From Acidobacteriota bacterium (GTDB lineage Bacteria > Acidobacteriota > Terriglobia > Terriglobales > Acidobacteriaceae): a stretch of DNA of 64,000 nucleotides. A model generated the notes under the pieces. It saw only the letters and a list, made by a program, of their open reading frames with translations. It made no database searches and was not told the origin of the DNA. Location: assembly GCA_003225055.1 (NCBI GenBank), contig QIAU01000137.1:53218-117217 (forward strand), written 5' to 3'. Positions 53,487 to 62,660 of this stretch are shown one piece after another; position 1 is the first letter of the stretch, and each line of letters starts with the position of its first letter. Made by a program: the position numbers and the translations under genes.

Positions 53487-53527
53487 TGCGGGCGAGGCGC
53501 CCGCACGACAGCCGGCCCGATGCCGGC
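53487..53527. repeat. Two adjacent GC hairpins between glyS and ppdK
   Basis: Hairpin 1: TGCGGGC / GCCCGCA at 53487-53505 with a GAGGC loop. Hairpin 2: GCCGGC / GCCGGC at 53511-53527 with a CCGAT loop. No T tract. Tandem hairpins of this kind are frequent intergenic elements in acidobacteria; they may set transcript ends or stability. Confidence 0.7.
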
Positions 53528-53557
53528 GCTACAAGAAATCTCACTTAAGGACTAATT

Positions 53558-56296
53558 ATGGCGACGACAACTCTCCCTGAGACAGAAGTGAAGACGCAAA
53601 CCAAACCAGCCAGCAAGTACGTGTACTTCTTTGGCGACGGCCAGGCCGACGGGAACGGCAAGATGAAAGACGAACTCGGCGGCAAAGGCGCTGGCCTGGC
53701 TGAGATGACTAACGCCGGGCTTCCTGTGCCTCCCGGCTTCACCATTCAGACGGAGGCGTGCCGCGAGTACATGCGGCGTGCCAGTGTTTCATCCGAAGTC
53801 GATCGCCAGATGGAAGAAGCGTTGGCGCGTCTGGAGCAGCTGCAAGGCCAGAAGCTCGGACAGGGCGAGAATCCGCTGCTGGTCAGCGTGCGTTCCGGCG
53901 CCAAGTTCTCCATGCCGGGAATGATGGACACGATTCTCAATCTTGGCTTGAACGACCGAAGCGTGGAAGCTCTCGCCAAGCGCAGCAACAACCCACGTTT
54001 CGCGGCGGATTCCTACCGCCGCCTGATTCAGATGTTCGGGAACGTCGTGCTGGAGATTCCGAAGGCCGCTTTTGACGAAGTCTTCGACGCCAAGAAGAAG
54101 CAAAAGAAGGCCAAGCTCGACACCGATCTCGACGCCAAGGCGCTGAAGGAAGTCATTGAAGAGTACAAGAAAGTCGTCAAAAAGCAAGCCAAGCGCGATT
54201 TCCCGCAGGATCCGCACGAGCAACTCGTGATGGCGCGCGACGCCGTATTCCGCTCCTGGAACAACGAACGCGCTAAGCACTACCGTCGCATCAACAACAT
54301 CTCCGATGAGCTGGGCACCGCGGTCAATGTGCAAGCCATGGTCTTTGGCAACCTCGGCGACACCAGCGGCACGGGCGTGGGTTTCACGCGCAATCCGGCT
54401 ACCGGCAACAAAGAATTTTATGGCGAGTTCCTGATGAATGCCCAGGGGGAAGACGTTGTGGCCGGCATCCGTACGCCGGTACCCATCTTGGAACTCGAGA
54501 AGATTATGCCCGGTGTCTACAACCAGCTGCGCGACATCACCACGCGCCTGGAAAAGCACTACAAGGACATGCAGGACTTTGAGTTCACCATTCAGGATGG
54601 CAAGCTCTACATGCTGCAGACGCGCAACGGTAAGCGCACCGGACTCGCGGCCGTGCGGGTTGCGATTCAAATGGTGGACGAAGACCTGATCACCAAGGAA
54701 GAAGCAATCTTCCGCGTCGAACCGAACCAGCTATATGACTTCCTGGTGCCGCGACTGGACGAGAAGAGTGTCAAAGTGGAAGTCCTGGCCACAGGGTTGC
54801 CCGCATCGCCAGGTGCGGCCGTCGGCCAAATCGTATTCACCGCCGACGAAGCCGTAGAAAAGGCAGGGCACGAACGAAAGAAGAATCCTGTCATCCTGGT
54901 GAGAGCGGAGACTACGCCGGAAGACATCCACGGCATGGAGGTCGCGGCCGGCATTCTGACTTCGCGCGGCGGCATGACCAGTCATGCGGCCGTCGTCACG
55001 CGCGGTATGGGCAAGTGCTGCGTGGCGGGCGCCGGCGACATTCAGGTGGATGAAAGAGCAGGCGTGATGCGAGTCAAAGGCCAACTGTTCCAGGCCGGAG
55101 ACTGGATCTCTCTGGACGGAACAACCGGGCGGGTGATCAAGGGCAAGCTCAACACCCTGGATCCGAAAGCCGACGACCCCGAGTTGCAGAAGCTGTTGGG
55201 GTGGGCAGAACCTTTCCGCAAGATCGGCGTGCGCGCCAATGCCGACATCCCGCGCGACGCAATCCAGGCTCGCGCATTCGGTGCCGAAGGCATCGGACTC
55301 TGTCGTACCGAGCATATGTTCTTTGCCGAGGACCGCATTGCGCACATGCGGGCCATGATTCTTACCGACAACGAGAAAGATCGCCGCACCGCGCTGAAGA
55401 AGCTTTTACCGATGCAGCGCGCAGACTTCATTGGGCTCTTCCGGGCCATGGACGGACTGCCGGTAACCATCCGTCTGCTAGATCCGCCATTGCACGAGTT
55501 CCTGCCCAAGCGGGAAGAGTTGATGGTGGAGGTTGCGGTGCTCGAAGCCACAAAACCCAAATCGCCAAAGCTGAAGGAACTCAAGAAAGTGCTTCAGCGC
55601 GTGGAAGAGTTGCACGAGTTCAATCCCATGCTCGGTCACCGTGGTTGCCGCTTAGGCATCACCTATCCCGAGATTACCGAAATGCAGGCGCGCGCCATCT
55701 TCGAGGCTGCGGTAGCCGTCGCCAAAGAAGGAGGAAAGCCGCATGTCGAAGTGATGATTCCCCTGACCGCCACACTGAAAGAGATGGCGCACCAGGCCGG
55801 CGTCGTGCGCCGGGTCGCGGAAGAGGTCTTTAAAGAAAAAGAGAAAGAAGTCCACTATCTCGTGGGAACCATGATTGAGTTGCCGCGCGCTTCTCTGATC
55901 GCCGACGAGATCGCCAAGGAAGCCGAGTTCTTCAGCTTCGGCACCAACGATCTCACGCAGACAACTTTCGGTTTCTCGCGTGACGATATCAACAAAGTTC
56001 TGCCCACATACCTCGGTGAGGGCATCCTCAAACAAGATCCGTTCCAGGTGATCGATCGCGAGGGCGTGGGAGAACTGGTGCGAATCGGAATCGAAAGAGG
56101 TCGCAAGACCCGGCCCAAACTGGAAGTGGGAATCTGCGGCGAGCACGGCGGCGAGCCCTCTTCCGTAGAGTTCTGCCACCAGGTCGGGATGGACTACGTT
56201 GCCTGCTCGCCCTTCCGCGTGCTGACAGCCCGTCTGGCGGCGGCCCAGGCCGGCGCCAGCGACAAGCTGAAGGCGGAAGGCGGCAGAACAAAGTAG
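53558..56296 (+). CDS. ppdK: Pyruvate, phosphate dikinase
   Basis: 912 residues, normal for the enzyme, which interconverts pyruvate + ATP + Pi and PEP + AMP + PPi. N-terminal ATP-grasp: ELGGKGAGLAEMTNAGLPVP; central phosphohistidine domain GGMTSHAAVVTRGMGKCCVA with the swinging His; C-terminal PEP-binding TIM barrel with GAEGIGLCRTEHMFF, LGHRGCRLGITYPEITEMQA, FSFGTNDLTQTTFGFSRDD and VGICGEHGGEPSSVEFCHQ. All catalytic motifs kept. Supports gluconeogenesis or PPi-based glycolysis. Monocistronic, ahead of the convergent tonB gene. Confidence 0.97.
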   Translation: MATTTLPETEVKTQTKPASKYVYFFGDGQADGNGKMKDELGGKGAGLAEMTNAGLPVPPGFTIQTEACREYMRRASVSSEVDRQMEEALARLEQLQGQKLGQGENPLLVSVRSGAKFSMPGMMDTILNLGLNDRSVEALAKRSNNPRFAADSYRRLIQMFGNVVLEIPKAAFDEVFDAKKKQKKAKLDTDLDAKALKEVIEEYKKVVKKQAKRDFPQDPHEQLVMARDAVFRSWNNERAKHYRRINNISDELGTAVNVQAMVFGNLGDTSGTGVGFTRNPATGNKEFYGEFLMNAQGEDVVAGIRTPVPILELEKIMPGVYNQLRDITTRLEKHYKDMQDFEFTIQDGKLYMLQTRNGKRTGLAAVRVAIQMVDEDLITKEEAIFRVEPNQLYDFLVPRLDEKSVKVEVLATGLPASPGAAVGQIVFTADEAVEKAGHERKKNPVILVRAETTPEDIHGMEVAAGILTSRGGMTSHAAVVTRGMGKCCVAGAGDIQVDERAGVMRVKGQLFQAGDWISLDGTTGRVIKGKLNTLDPKADDPELQKLLGWAEPFRKIGVRANADIPRDAIQARAFGAEGIGLCRTEHMFFAEDRIAHMRAMILTDNEKDRRTALKKLLPMQRADFIGLFRAMDGLPVTIRLLDPPLHEFLPKREELMVEVAVLEATKPKSPKLKELKKVLQRVEELHEFNPMLGHRGCRLGITYPEITEMQARAIFEAAVAVAKEGGKPHVEVMIPLTATLKEMAHQAGVVRRVAEEVFKEKEKEVHYLVGTMIELPRASLIADEIAKEAEFFSFGTNDLTQTTFGFSRDDINKVLPTYLGEGILKQDPFQVIDREGVGELVRIGIERGRKTRPKLEVGICGEHGGEPSSVEFCHQVGMDYVACSPFRVLTARLAAAQAGASDKLKAEGGRTK

Positions 56297-56324
56297 CGGG
56301 TTCGTCTTCGGAAATCGTTATCCT

Positions 56325-56358
56325 GAACCAGCGTCAGCCGGCGAAGGATCTTGCGTGC
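56325..56358. repeat. Possible dispersed intergenic repeat, copy 2
   Basis: Carries ATCCT and GGCGAAGGATCTTGCGTGCA, close to the segment at 20652-20700. Lies between the convergent ppdK and tonB genes. Confidence 0.45.
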
Positions 56359-56430
56359 AGCGCAAAATCTTAAGCAGCAAAAAGGGCGCCTATTCCACGG
56401 TCCCTTTGCTGGCTGTGCCGAGCCGTGAGA

Positions 56431-57180
56431 TCAGCCCGACAACGAGAAGTTCACGGTAATCGAAGTCTCCACTTCGGTAGGCTGCCCGTTCAAGAAATAC
56501 GGCTTATAGCGCCACTGTTTCACGGCCTCCAGCGCGGCCTGCGACAGCATCGGGTGTCCGCTCACCACCTCGAGGTTTTGTATTTTCCCATCCTTGCCAA
56601 TAATCGCCTTCAGCACCACCGGCCCTTGAATGCGTGCCTGTTTCGCGATCGCCGGATATTCCGGCTTGACCTTGTGGGTCAGCAGACCTTGCGTGATGCC
56701 CTGCGACATCCGCACGCGCTGCGGCTTGGGTTGCGACGGGAGATGGGTCGGAGTGCTGGACAGCACGCCTCCGAGCACGCCTCCTACGGTGCCGCCTGCT
56801 ACTCCTCCGGGCACTCCACCCGTCACACCAGCAATGGTGGTTGGCGGAGCCGGCGCACCCTGCTGCGTATCATTAACTTTTTGTATCTTCTGCGGAATGC
56901 GCGTCGGGGTGCGAAGCTCAGCCGTGGGATTGATCTTAGCCACTGGCCGCGGCTTCACTGCTGAAGCTGACGCCGCTGGCGGAGGCGGTGGAGGAGGCGG
57001 GGGCGGCGGCGCCACCAATGTCGTAGTGAGTTCCTTCATCGGCAAGGCTTCGGTGAACATCAGAGGAATAAGGACAACCACAATGATGACGACTGCTTGC
57101 AAGATGAAAGAAATTGCCGTTATTCCGCCTCGGTGGCTGGCAATAGTGTTGTTTGAATCCAGAAGAGTTTGTTCAAACAT
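56431..57180 (-). CDS. tonB: TonB family energy transducer
   Basis: 249 residues. N-terminal membrane anchor (ITAISFILQAVVIIVVVLIP), a run of eleven prolines followed by ASASAVKPRPVAKINPTAEL, a Gly/Thr/Pro linker, and the C-terminal TonB domain: VKPEYPAIAKQARIQGPVVL, LEVVSGHPMLSQAALEAVKQ, WRYKPYFLNGQPTEVETSIT. It transmits proton-motive force to outer-membrane receptors such as those at 4759 and 41642. No exbB or exbD gene is adjacent. Confidence 0.93.
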   Translation of the reverse strand: MFEQTLLDSNNTIASHRGGITAISFILQAVVIIVVVLIPLMFTEALPMKELTTTLVAPPPPPPPPPPPAASASAVKPRPVAKINPTAELRTPTRIPQKIQKVNDTQQGAPAPPTTIAGVTGGVPGGVAGGTVGGVLGGVLSSTPTHLPSQPKPQRVRMSQGITQGLLTHKVKPEYPAIAKQARIQGPVVLKAIIGKDGKIQNLEVVSGHPMLSQAALEAVKQWRYKPYFLNGQPTEVETSITVNFSLSG

Positions 57181-57587
57181 GCAGAATTTCTCCTCCCTCC
57201 AAGTCTCGAAAGCTTGATGTCCAGCCGGCCGGACACCTCGAGCGCTCTTGTTCCGCTCTCGGATTACCTCTTCCCGTTACCTCTTCAAGAGTTCGGGGAC
57301 CTCTTCAAATCCGGGCTATTGGATGATCACGGTCCCAAGACGAGGTTGTAAATGTATCGTGAGCCGACCGAACGCAGGTCAGGGTTTCCGGACGGAGTGG
57401 CGGAGCAGGAGCAGCTTGTGAGCACTCTCAATTCGAGAGTCTCACGGAGTTTTCTGCAAACCCCCTAAGATGAGCTTGTGGGCGGGGTCGTTATACAACA
57501 ACCCTGCCGCCTCGGTAACCAGCAGAGCAGCAGGGCGCACGATGAGGCTCTCGGCCGCGACGCCTTGCACCTGCCTTGGCCAGCAGT
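57181..57587. other. Intergenic region between the peptidase gene and tonB
   Basis: About 400 bases with no recognised gene. It contains a 41-base segment (57421-57461) that recurs at 59190-59230, and inside it the small inverted repeat CTCTC-AATTC-GAGAG. The tonB promoter should lie near its left end. Confidence 0.5.
57421..57461. repeat. Direct repeat flanking the M20 hydrolase gene, left copy
   Basis: Gapless match of 41 bases to 59190-59230 with about nine differences, sharing CTCTCAATTCG and TTCTGCAAAC. The two copies flank the M20 gene in direct orientation, 1.8 kb apart. Confidence 0.6.
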
Positions 57588-59099
57588 TCAGGCGCGCGCG
57601 ATTTCGTACAGATACTGCACCTGGGAGCGTACTGCCCCGTCCAACCCCTGGATCTTAGGGTTGGAAGACTCGATCACGTAATATTCGTCGGGCGCGTGCG
57701 CGCCACTGCCGTGGCCGACGCCGAAATGGCCGGCAGGTAGGCCCAGAGGTTCGCTCGTGAATACGTATCCCGGCCACGAACCAGCATTACGGGGCAAAAC
57801 TATCGGGTTGAGCCCGAACTGGCGATAGACCGCGAGTTCGGTTTGGATTATGGCGGAATCGGCCGGCGTGCTCGTCGGGTCATAGCCCCCGGTCATATTC
57901 ACCTCGACATCGCCGAAGCCGTGCTTGGCAAGATGTGCCTTAATTGCTGCCAGCGCTTCGGTCGCCGTCATGTCGGGGACCAGACGCATGTCGATTTTGG
58001 CCACCGCTTTGTGAGGCAGGATGGTCTTGCCGCCCGGGCCCGTGTAACCACCAACCAAGCCCTCAATGTTCACCGTGGGGCGCGAGATCAGGAGCTCCAG
58101 CGATTCCTGAAAACTCACATCGCGTACCCAGTGCTGGACTCCCAATAGCTTTTTGATATCGGCTTCGTTCAGGCGTCGTGCGGCCTCGGCGATCATGTTT
58201 CTCTCCGTCGTGGAGAGGGGGCGCGCCTTGTCGGCGAAATCCTCGATAGCCGGATCATTGCCGTCGGGGGAAACCAGCGTTGCCAGCGCCAGGACCAGAT
58301 GCCACGCCGGACTATCCACGCGCGCCTTGTTGCTGGAATGGATGTCGAGCTTTGGGCCACGTCCCCAGCGCTCGCCGCTGGAGACCACTTCGCATTCGAC
58401 GACTCCCTTCGCTCCCAGCGTGATCGTCACGTTTCCATCGAGTCCCTGCGAGGCTTGCGGCATAAAAATGCCAACGCATCGGCGCAACGCGGCCATAACC
58501 TGGGGCTGGCGGACGACCTGTGGAAAGTGTGGCGACCCGATCTCTTCTTCTCCCTCCGCGACCAGCACAAGGTTCACAGGCAGCTTGCGCCCGGCGCCGC
58601 GAATGGCATCGAGCGCCGCCAGGTACGTGGCTTCCGGCCCTTTCTGATTCACAGCGCCGCGTCCGACAATGACCTTGCCCAGGCCGGGCTTGTCCACCAG
58701 GCGCGCTTCGAACGGTGGTGACGACCACTCCGACGGGTCGGCTTGCTTGACGTCGTACATGAAATAAAGCCCGAGCGTCTTGGGTGCGCCCGCATCCAGG
58801 GTGGCAAAAATCCCGGGCTGGCCATCAGTAGGAATTTTCGTGACCTGTTGGAACCCGGCATCACGCAGCATCTGCATGGTCAATTGGCAGCCTTCGTTGA
58901 CGCCTCGGTTCTCAGCCGCGATCGAGGGCTGCCGGATCCATTGCTGCAGCCGCTGCACGGCTTCGTCGTGACGCTTCTCGATTTCCGCCCAAATGAGCGC
59001 GTACTCGGAATCTCGGGATGGCTGGGAAGTGGCAAGCCGTGGCCACATCAGGGTGGCTGCTCCCACCGCGGTAGTCGCAAAAAAGTCTCTTCGTTTCAT
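57588..59099 (-). CDS. M20/M25/M40 family hydrolase, Tat-exported, with altered metal-ligand motifs
   Basis: 503 residues from ATG 59099 (MKRRDFFATTAVGAATLMWP), a twin-arginine signal; the frame goes on upstream without homology. The two-domain M20 fold is clear, and AEGEEEIGSPHF holds the catalytic Glu pair (E184-E186). However, the usual GHxDV zinc motif reads LYFMYDVKQ, with Met114 in place of His, and the bridging-Asp motif GRGxxDxKG reads GRGAVNQKGP, with Asn151. The dimerisation domain and C-terminal GSGAHAPDE (a His ligand region) are present. It may bind metal differently, or use only one metal, or be a catalytically weak relative. Probable periplasmic dipeptide or amide hydrolase by family. 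Confidence 0.85.
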   Translation of the reverse strand: MKRRDFFATTAVGAATLMWPRLATSQPSRDSEYALIWAEIEKRHDEAVQRLQQWIRQPSIAAENRGVNEGCQLTMQMLRDAGFQQVTKIPTDGQPGIFATLDAGAPKTLGLYFMYDVKQADPSEWSSPPFEARLVDKPGLGKVIVGRGAVNQKGPEATYLAALDAIRGAGRKLPVNLVLVAEGEEEIGSPHFPQVVRQPQVMAALRRCVGIFMPQASQGLDGNVTITLGAKGVVECEVVSSGERWGRGPKLDIHSSNKARVDSPAWHLVLALATLVSPDGNDPAIEDFADKARPLSTTERNMIAEAARRLNEADIKKLLGVQHWVRDVSFQESLELLISRPTVNIEGLVGGYTGPGGKTILPHKAVAKIDMRLVPDMTATEALAAIKAHLAKHGFGDVEVNMTGGYDPTSTPADSAIIQTELAVYRQFGLNPIVLPRNAGSWPGYVFTSEPLGLPAGHFGVGHGSGAHAPDEYYVIESSNPKIQGLDGAVRSQVQYLYEIARA

Positions 59100-59189
59100 G
59101 AGCGGGGAGAATAAAACAACCGATAATTGCTTGTCGAGAGTCGAGGGCGATTCGTGTCGAGGGGCGATTCTGCTGGACCGGACTGCAAG

Positions 59190-59230
59190 CGCTCTCAATT
59201 CGGGAGTTTCACTGGACCTTCTGCAAACGT
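59190..59230. repeat. Direct repeat flanking the M20 hydrolase gene, right copy
   Basis: Matches 57421-57461. This copy overlaps the last codons of the unknown gene ending at 59209 (its LQKVQ and stop lie in the repeat), so the left copy may be a relic of a duplicated gene end. Confidence 0.6.
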
Positions 59231-59799
59231 GAGAGCAGTTTCTGGGCCAGGTTTTCCTCCGATTCCGACCAGAGAAGGCGTCCGCTGGCGCCGCTCTTTT
59301 TCTCCGCAGCGGCGGTGAATTCTACCAGCTTCTGAACGTTCTGCTTGAGGCGCGCCTCGTCGATGCTCGCGAGTTCTAGTTCCTCGTAGAGAAAGGGTGT
59401 GTCCAGGCCAAAGTCGATTTCAAGGTCTCCGCCCTCGCTATCCGCACGCTCAAAGTTCCTGCCGTGAGCCAGAAACTTCACTTGGCGGGGCTGAAGCAGC
59501 CACCGACCCGTATCAGGCGCGGCCGACCAAAGGTCCCAGTGGGCCTCAAACAAGTAGGCGTAGTCATCATGCAGTAGGTCTAAAGCCATGCCCGCCGCGT
59601 CCTCTGGCGTGATGCCTGGATTGAAGCGTTGCTCGAGGACTGTAGCTTCTCCCCACGAAACCGGGTGTAGAGCCAGATAGGTGATGCCTGGCCGCAGCTT
59701 GGAGAAGGGAAATTGCTTCATAACGGATAGGGCACGCGGCAAAATCTCCGCGGTTTCAAAGCTGGGAAACCAGAGACTCAGATAAAGCGGGTCGGGCAT
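59209..59799 (-). CDS. Hypothetical protein
   Basis: 196 residues from ATG 59799 (MPDPLYLSLWFPSFETAEIL); ATG 59817 would add six residues. No domain recognised. It reads as a soluble alpha/beta protein with repeated acidic and aromatic stretches (GMALDLLHDDYAYLFEAHWD, GGDLEIDFGLDTPFLYEELE) and a Lys-rich C-terminal helix. No signal peptide. Sequence composition is like its neighbours and the frame is uninterrupted, which supports it as real. Confidence 0.72.
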   Translation of the reverse strand: MPDPLYLSLWFPSFETAEILPRALSVMKQFPFSKLRPGITYLALHPVSWGEATVLEQRFNPGITPEDAAGMALDLLHDDYAYLFEAHWDLWSAAPDTGRWLLQPRQVKFLAHGRNFERADSEGGDLEIDFGLDTPFLYEELELASIDEARLKQNVQKLVEFTAAAEKKSGASGRLLWSESEENLAQKLLSRLQKVQ

Positions 59800-59869
59800 A
59801 ACGTATCTTCCTGGCACAAGCGGACGTTCTCTTCAATTCTACAGTTACCGCCGATGACCGATGGTCTGC

Positions 59870-60605
59870 CCTGCCTCTGACCAGGTGCCCCCCTGATTTG
59901 GGCGTGAGCCATTCCCCGCGCGAGTCTTCCCGGAATCGGCGGCGCAGTGGCGATAAAGACAGCGCACACCGAGAGGTATTGGCCATCTGTAAGGTCTTGG
60001 TGCCGTCCGTGCTGAGCACCCTATCGATCTCGATAACAGTGTCACGGACGTCTGCCGGTGACAAATGTTTGAGTACGCTGTAAGAGAACACCCGCTGAAA
60101 GGTGCTATCACGGAAAGGCAGATAGCGGCCATCAGCCACCAGGTAGTAGGCGAGGATACCAAGCTGGCGGGCGACTCGCTGGGCCGCAAGCACGCCCTTC
60201 AGAGACGGATCGATACCGAACGGCCGATATCCGGCGCGAGCCGCCGCGATGCACCACCGGCCCCAACTGCAACCGATCTCCAGGAATGAAGCTCCGTTTC
60301 CGGGTGGCAGGCGCAAACCTGGAATAGGATATTCCTGGAGTCTGCCAGTGAGGTGGCGGTACAGGTTGTCATTCGTTGCCTCAATCCAATTCCTGCACAA
60401 ACAGATCAATCTGGCCAGGAACGATCTCCAGATTGCCGATTTGAGAGATGTCTCCGGTTTCGGCTACTTGAAGTGACCGGGCACCCTCGACGTGGGTCTG
60501 CCGCGCCTCCTCGACCAACAGAATAGGAACACCTTCGATGACGGCATAGCTGTGGGCGCGAGCACAGTGCAGCTTGCCAGCCTCCAAGCCTTGGCAGCGT
60601 CTACA
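59870..60605 (-). pseudogene. Methyltransferase with Trm112-like zinc ribbon, frameshifted
   Basis: The N-terminal part on the minus strand reads CRRCQGLEAGKLHCARAHSY, then AVIEGVPILLVEEARQTHVE: a small Cys-rich ribbon as in Trm112/YcaR. A shift near 60395 joins QIDLFVQ to WIEATNDNLYRHLTG, followed by the SAM-binding motif FLEIGCSWGRWCIAAARAGY and VADGRYLPFRDSTFQRVFSY. After RRRFREDSRG (about 59930) the frame drifts and the normal C-terminal end is not found. Enzymes of this design sit in polysaccharide or glycan gene clusters. It meets a carbamoyltransferase remnant head to head near 60600. Confidence 0.75.
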
Positions 60606-61582
60606 CCATGATTTCTGAGTTCATCGACTTCAAAGAATATGGCGATGAAAGCAAAGTCATGGGGCTCGCTTCTGATGGACAAAGACACGTATTGCCGTAA
60701 ACTTCGCGAACTATCAGTGTGCAGAATGGCGGCCTTCACCTCGACCTCCAATATTTCAGACCGCTGGGCAGTGACCCGGGCATCGAGATCATGCCGGATG
60801 GTACGGTCAAGCTGCCCCGCCATTTCTCCGACCGAATGGTAAAGCTGTTTGGCGAGCCGCGAAGGCCCCACAGAGAAGTTACCCAGCGAGATATGGATCT
60901 CGTCTACTCCATGCCGCGCCGGTTCGAGGAAGTTTTCTTCCATCTGCTGAACCTGCTGCACCATAAGGTCCCTGGCGAAGATCTGGTGACGGGCGGCAGT
61001 TGCGCTCTGAATAGCGTCGACAACGGAAAGCTGTTCTCGGCGACCCCCTTCCGCCGAACCTGGATCCGGCCGGCCGCCGGAGATGAGGGCCTGGCCATCG
61101 GCGCCGCTCTGCACACCTACCACTCGGTTCTGAAGCAGCCTCGGCGTCATGAGATGGAAAATGCCTATCTTGGCCTGGAATTTGGCACAATCATGCATGG
61201 AAAGCTCTCCAGAAAGCTAAATTGCGCTACCGCAAATTGGAGCGAGCCGCTGAATGGTTTCGGCCTTTCGCACGCTCAATTCTCGCCGAATATCAGGACG
61301 AGTATTTCGCGCACGGTCATTCTTCCCCCTATATGCTGCATGTCTACAAATCCGGCCTGAAAAGCGGAAGCAACTGTGCCGTCAACCAGGTATACGATAC
61401 CGGGCGTCTGTTAAGGCTTTCCAGCGTAGGACCGGACCGGAATTCCTCTTGTGTTAAATACCAGTTTCAACGAGAATGAGCGGATCGTTTGCAGGCCGGA
61501 CGAAGCGATTGACTGTTTCAAGCGGACGCGCCTGGATGTACTGGCCCTCGGCCCCTTCCTCGCTCTGAAGTCCGAGAACTGA
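60594..61582 (+). pseudogene. NodU/CmcH-type carbamoyltransferase, truncated with frameshifts
   Basis: Pieces of one gene in changing frames: SLGSVYTMISEFIDFKEYGD and ESKVMGLASDGQ, then LPRHFSDRMVKLFGEPRR, REVTQRDMDLVYSM, VTGGSCALNSVDNGKLFSAT and WIRPAAGDEGLAIGAALHTY (ATPase-like fold). After an internal loss come EWFRPFARSILAEYQDEYFA, SPYMLHVYK, NQVYDTGRLLRLS, and the ending PLVLNTSFNENERIVCRPDE and LDVLALGPFLALKSEN, TGA at 61582. Intact members are about 580-600 residues; here some 330 codons remain, without the N-terminal Kae1-like half. Carbamoyltransferases decorate Nod factors, antibiotics and surface sugars. The stop is two bases from the next ATG, so the two genes were coupled. Confidence 0.8.
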
Positions 61583-61583
61583 A

Positions 61584-62660
61584 ATGGTAACTCCGCGACC
61601 GACGGTTGTCGCGTTTCCCGAGGCAGACAAATGGGCGATGACTCGCATCGCGACCGTTCCTCGCTTCCGGATTCTCGCCTGGAGTGGTGACCTCCTCTAC
61701 GCTTCCCACGCCTACACTCTGCTGCGTGCGAAAATAACAATAACAAGGATCGAGTGGGAAATCGTTGGCTACTTCCGCCCGACCTGGTGGAGAAATCTCA
61801 CCGTCACCTTGCGTCTGACCTCCCGCTTTTTTCGCGATGGATTTCACGCCCTTGCTGTGCTTCCGACGGGGCATTTCGTGGCAACCGTTCCGGGAGCCAT
61901 CATTTCGCTCGCTCCGGGAGAAACCGAATTCCGAATCTCTCATGAGGTTGTGCGTGGCACGCGGCCGCTGCACATCACGGCCACTCCGGATAAGCGGCTG
62001 TTCTGGGGTGAATACTTCGACAATCCGCAGCGGGACGAGGTGCACATCTACGCGTCTGAGGACCGCGGAATGAGCTGGGATGTTGCCTATACCTTCCCCA
62101 AAGGCGCCATCCGTTACGTGCACAACATGGTGTACGACGAGTGGGACAATTGTTTGTGGATTCTGACCGGCGATAACGGCGCGGAATGCCGAATTCTACG
62201 CGCCTCGTGCGATCTCAAGGAAGTGGACGTAGTTCTCTCCGGCAACCAGCAGGCGCGTGCCGTCGCAGCGGTCCCCATGAAGGACGGGTTGTATTTCTCA
62301 TCGGACACTCCTGTCGAAACCAACCATGTTTACCGCCTGGATCGCCGAGGAAATCTAACTAAACTGGCCGACTTGAGCAGTTCCTCAATTTACGGCTGCC
62401 GCGTAGGCGACTCGATCTTCTTTTCTACGATGGCAGAACCCAGCGCCATCAATTCCGAGACCAGTGTTTGTCTCTTTGGCAGCCGTGACGGACAGCAATG
62501 GCGGCGCGTCTTAGAGTGGAAGAAAGATTCTTGGCCGATGGACTTGTTCCAATACGGAAATGTTTTTTTGCCCGATGGCAGCAATACCAGCGGCTATTTG
62601 GCGCTGACGAGCGTCGCTGTCGAAAATGGCGACCTGGAGACCACGGTCTGGCGCATTTGA
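61584..62660 (+). CDS. Propeller-like protein of a polysaccharide-type cluster
   Basis: 358 residues, ATG one base after the carbamoyltransferase stop (TGAAATG). It contains several Asp-box/BNR-like turns: EVHIYASEDRGMSWDVAYTF (S-x-D-x-G-x-x-W), CLFGSRDGQQWRRVLEW (SRDGQQW), and VYDEWDNCLWILTGDNGAEC, which suggests a sialidase-like or photosynthesis-repair-like beta propeller. No signal peptide. The frame is intact, in contrast to both flanking genes. Members are often found in exopolysaccharide loci; role unknown. Confidence 0.75.
   Translation: MVTPRPTVVAFPEADKWAMTRIATVPRFRILAWSGDLLYASHAYTLLRAKITITRIEWEIVGYFRPTWWRNLTVTLRLTSRFFRDGFHALAVLPTGHFVATVPGAIISLAPGETEFRISHEVVRGTRPLHITATPDKRLFWGEYFDNPQRDEVHIYASEDRGMSWDVAYTFPKGAIRYVHNMVYDEWDNCLWILTGDNGAECRILRASCDLKEVDVVLSGNQQARAVAAVPMKDGLYFSSDTPVETNHVYRLDRRGNLTKLADLSSSSIYGCRVGDSIFFSTMAEPSAINSETSVCLFGSRDGQQWRRVLEWKKDSWPMDLFQYGNVFLPDGSNTSGYLALTSVAVENGDLETTVWRI

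Noticed and set aside
53789..54670. 293-codon minus-strand frame inside ppdK
   Set aside because: Antisense to strongly conserved PPDK motifs, no domain seen.
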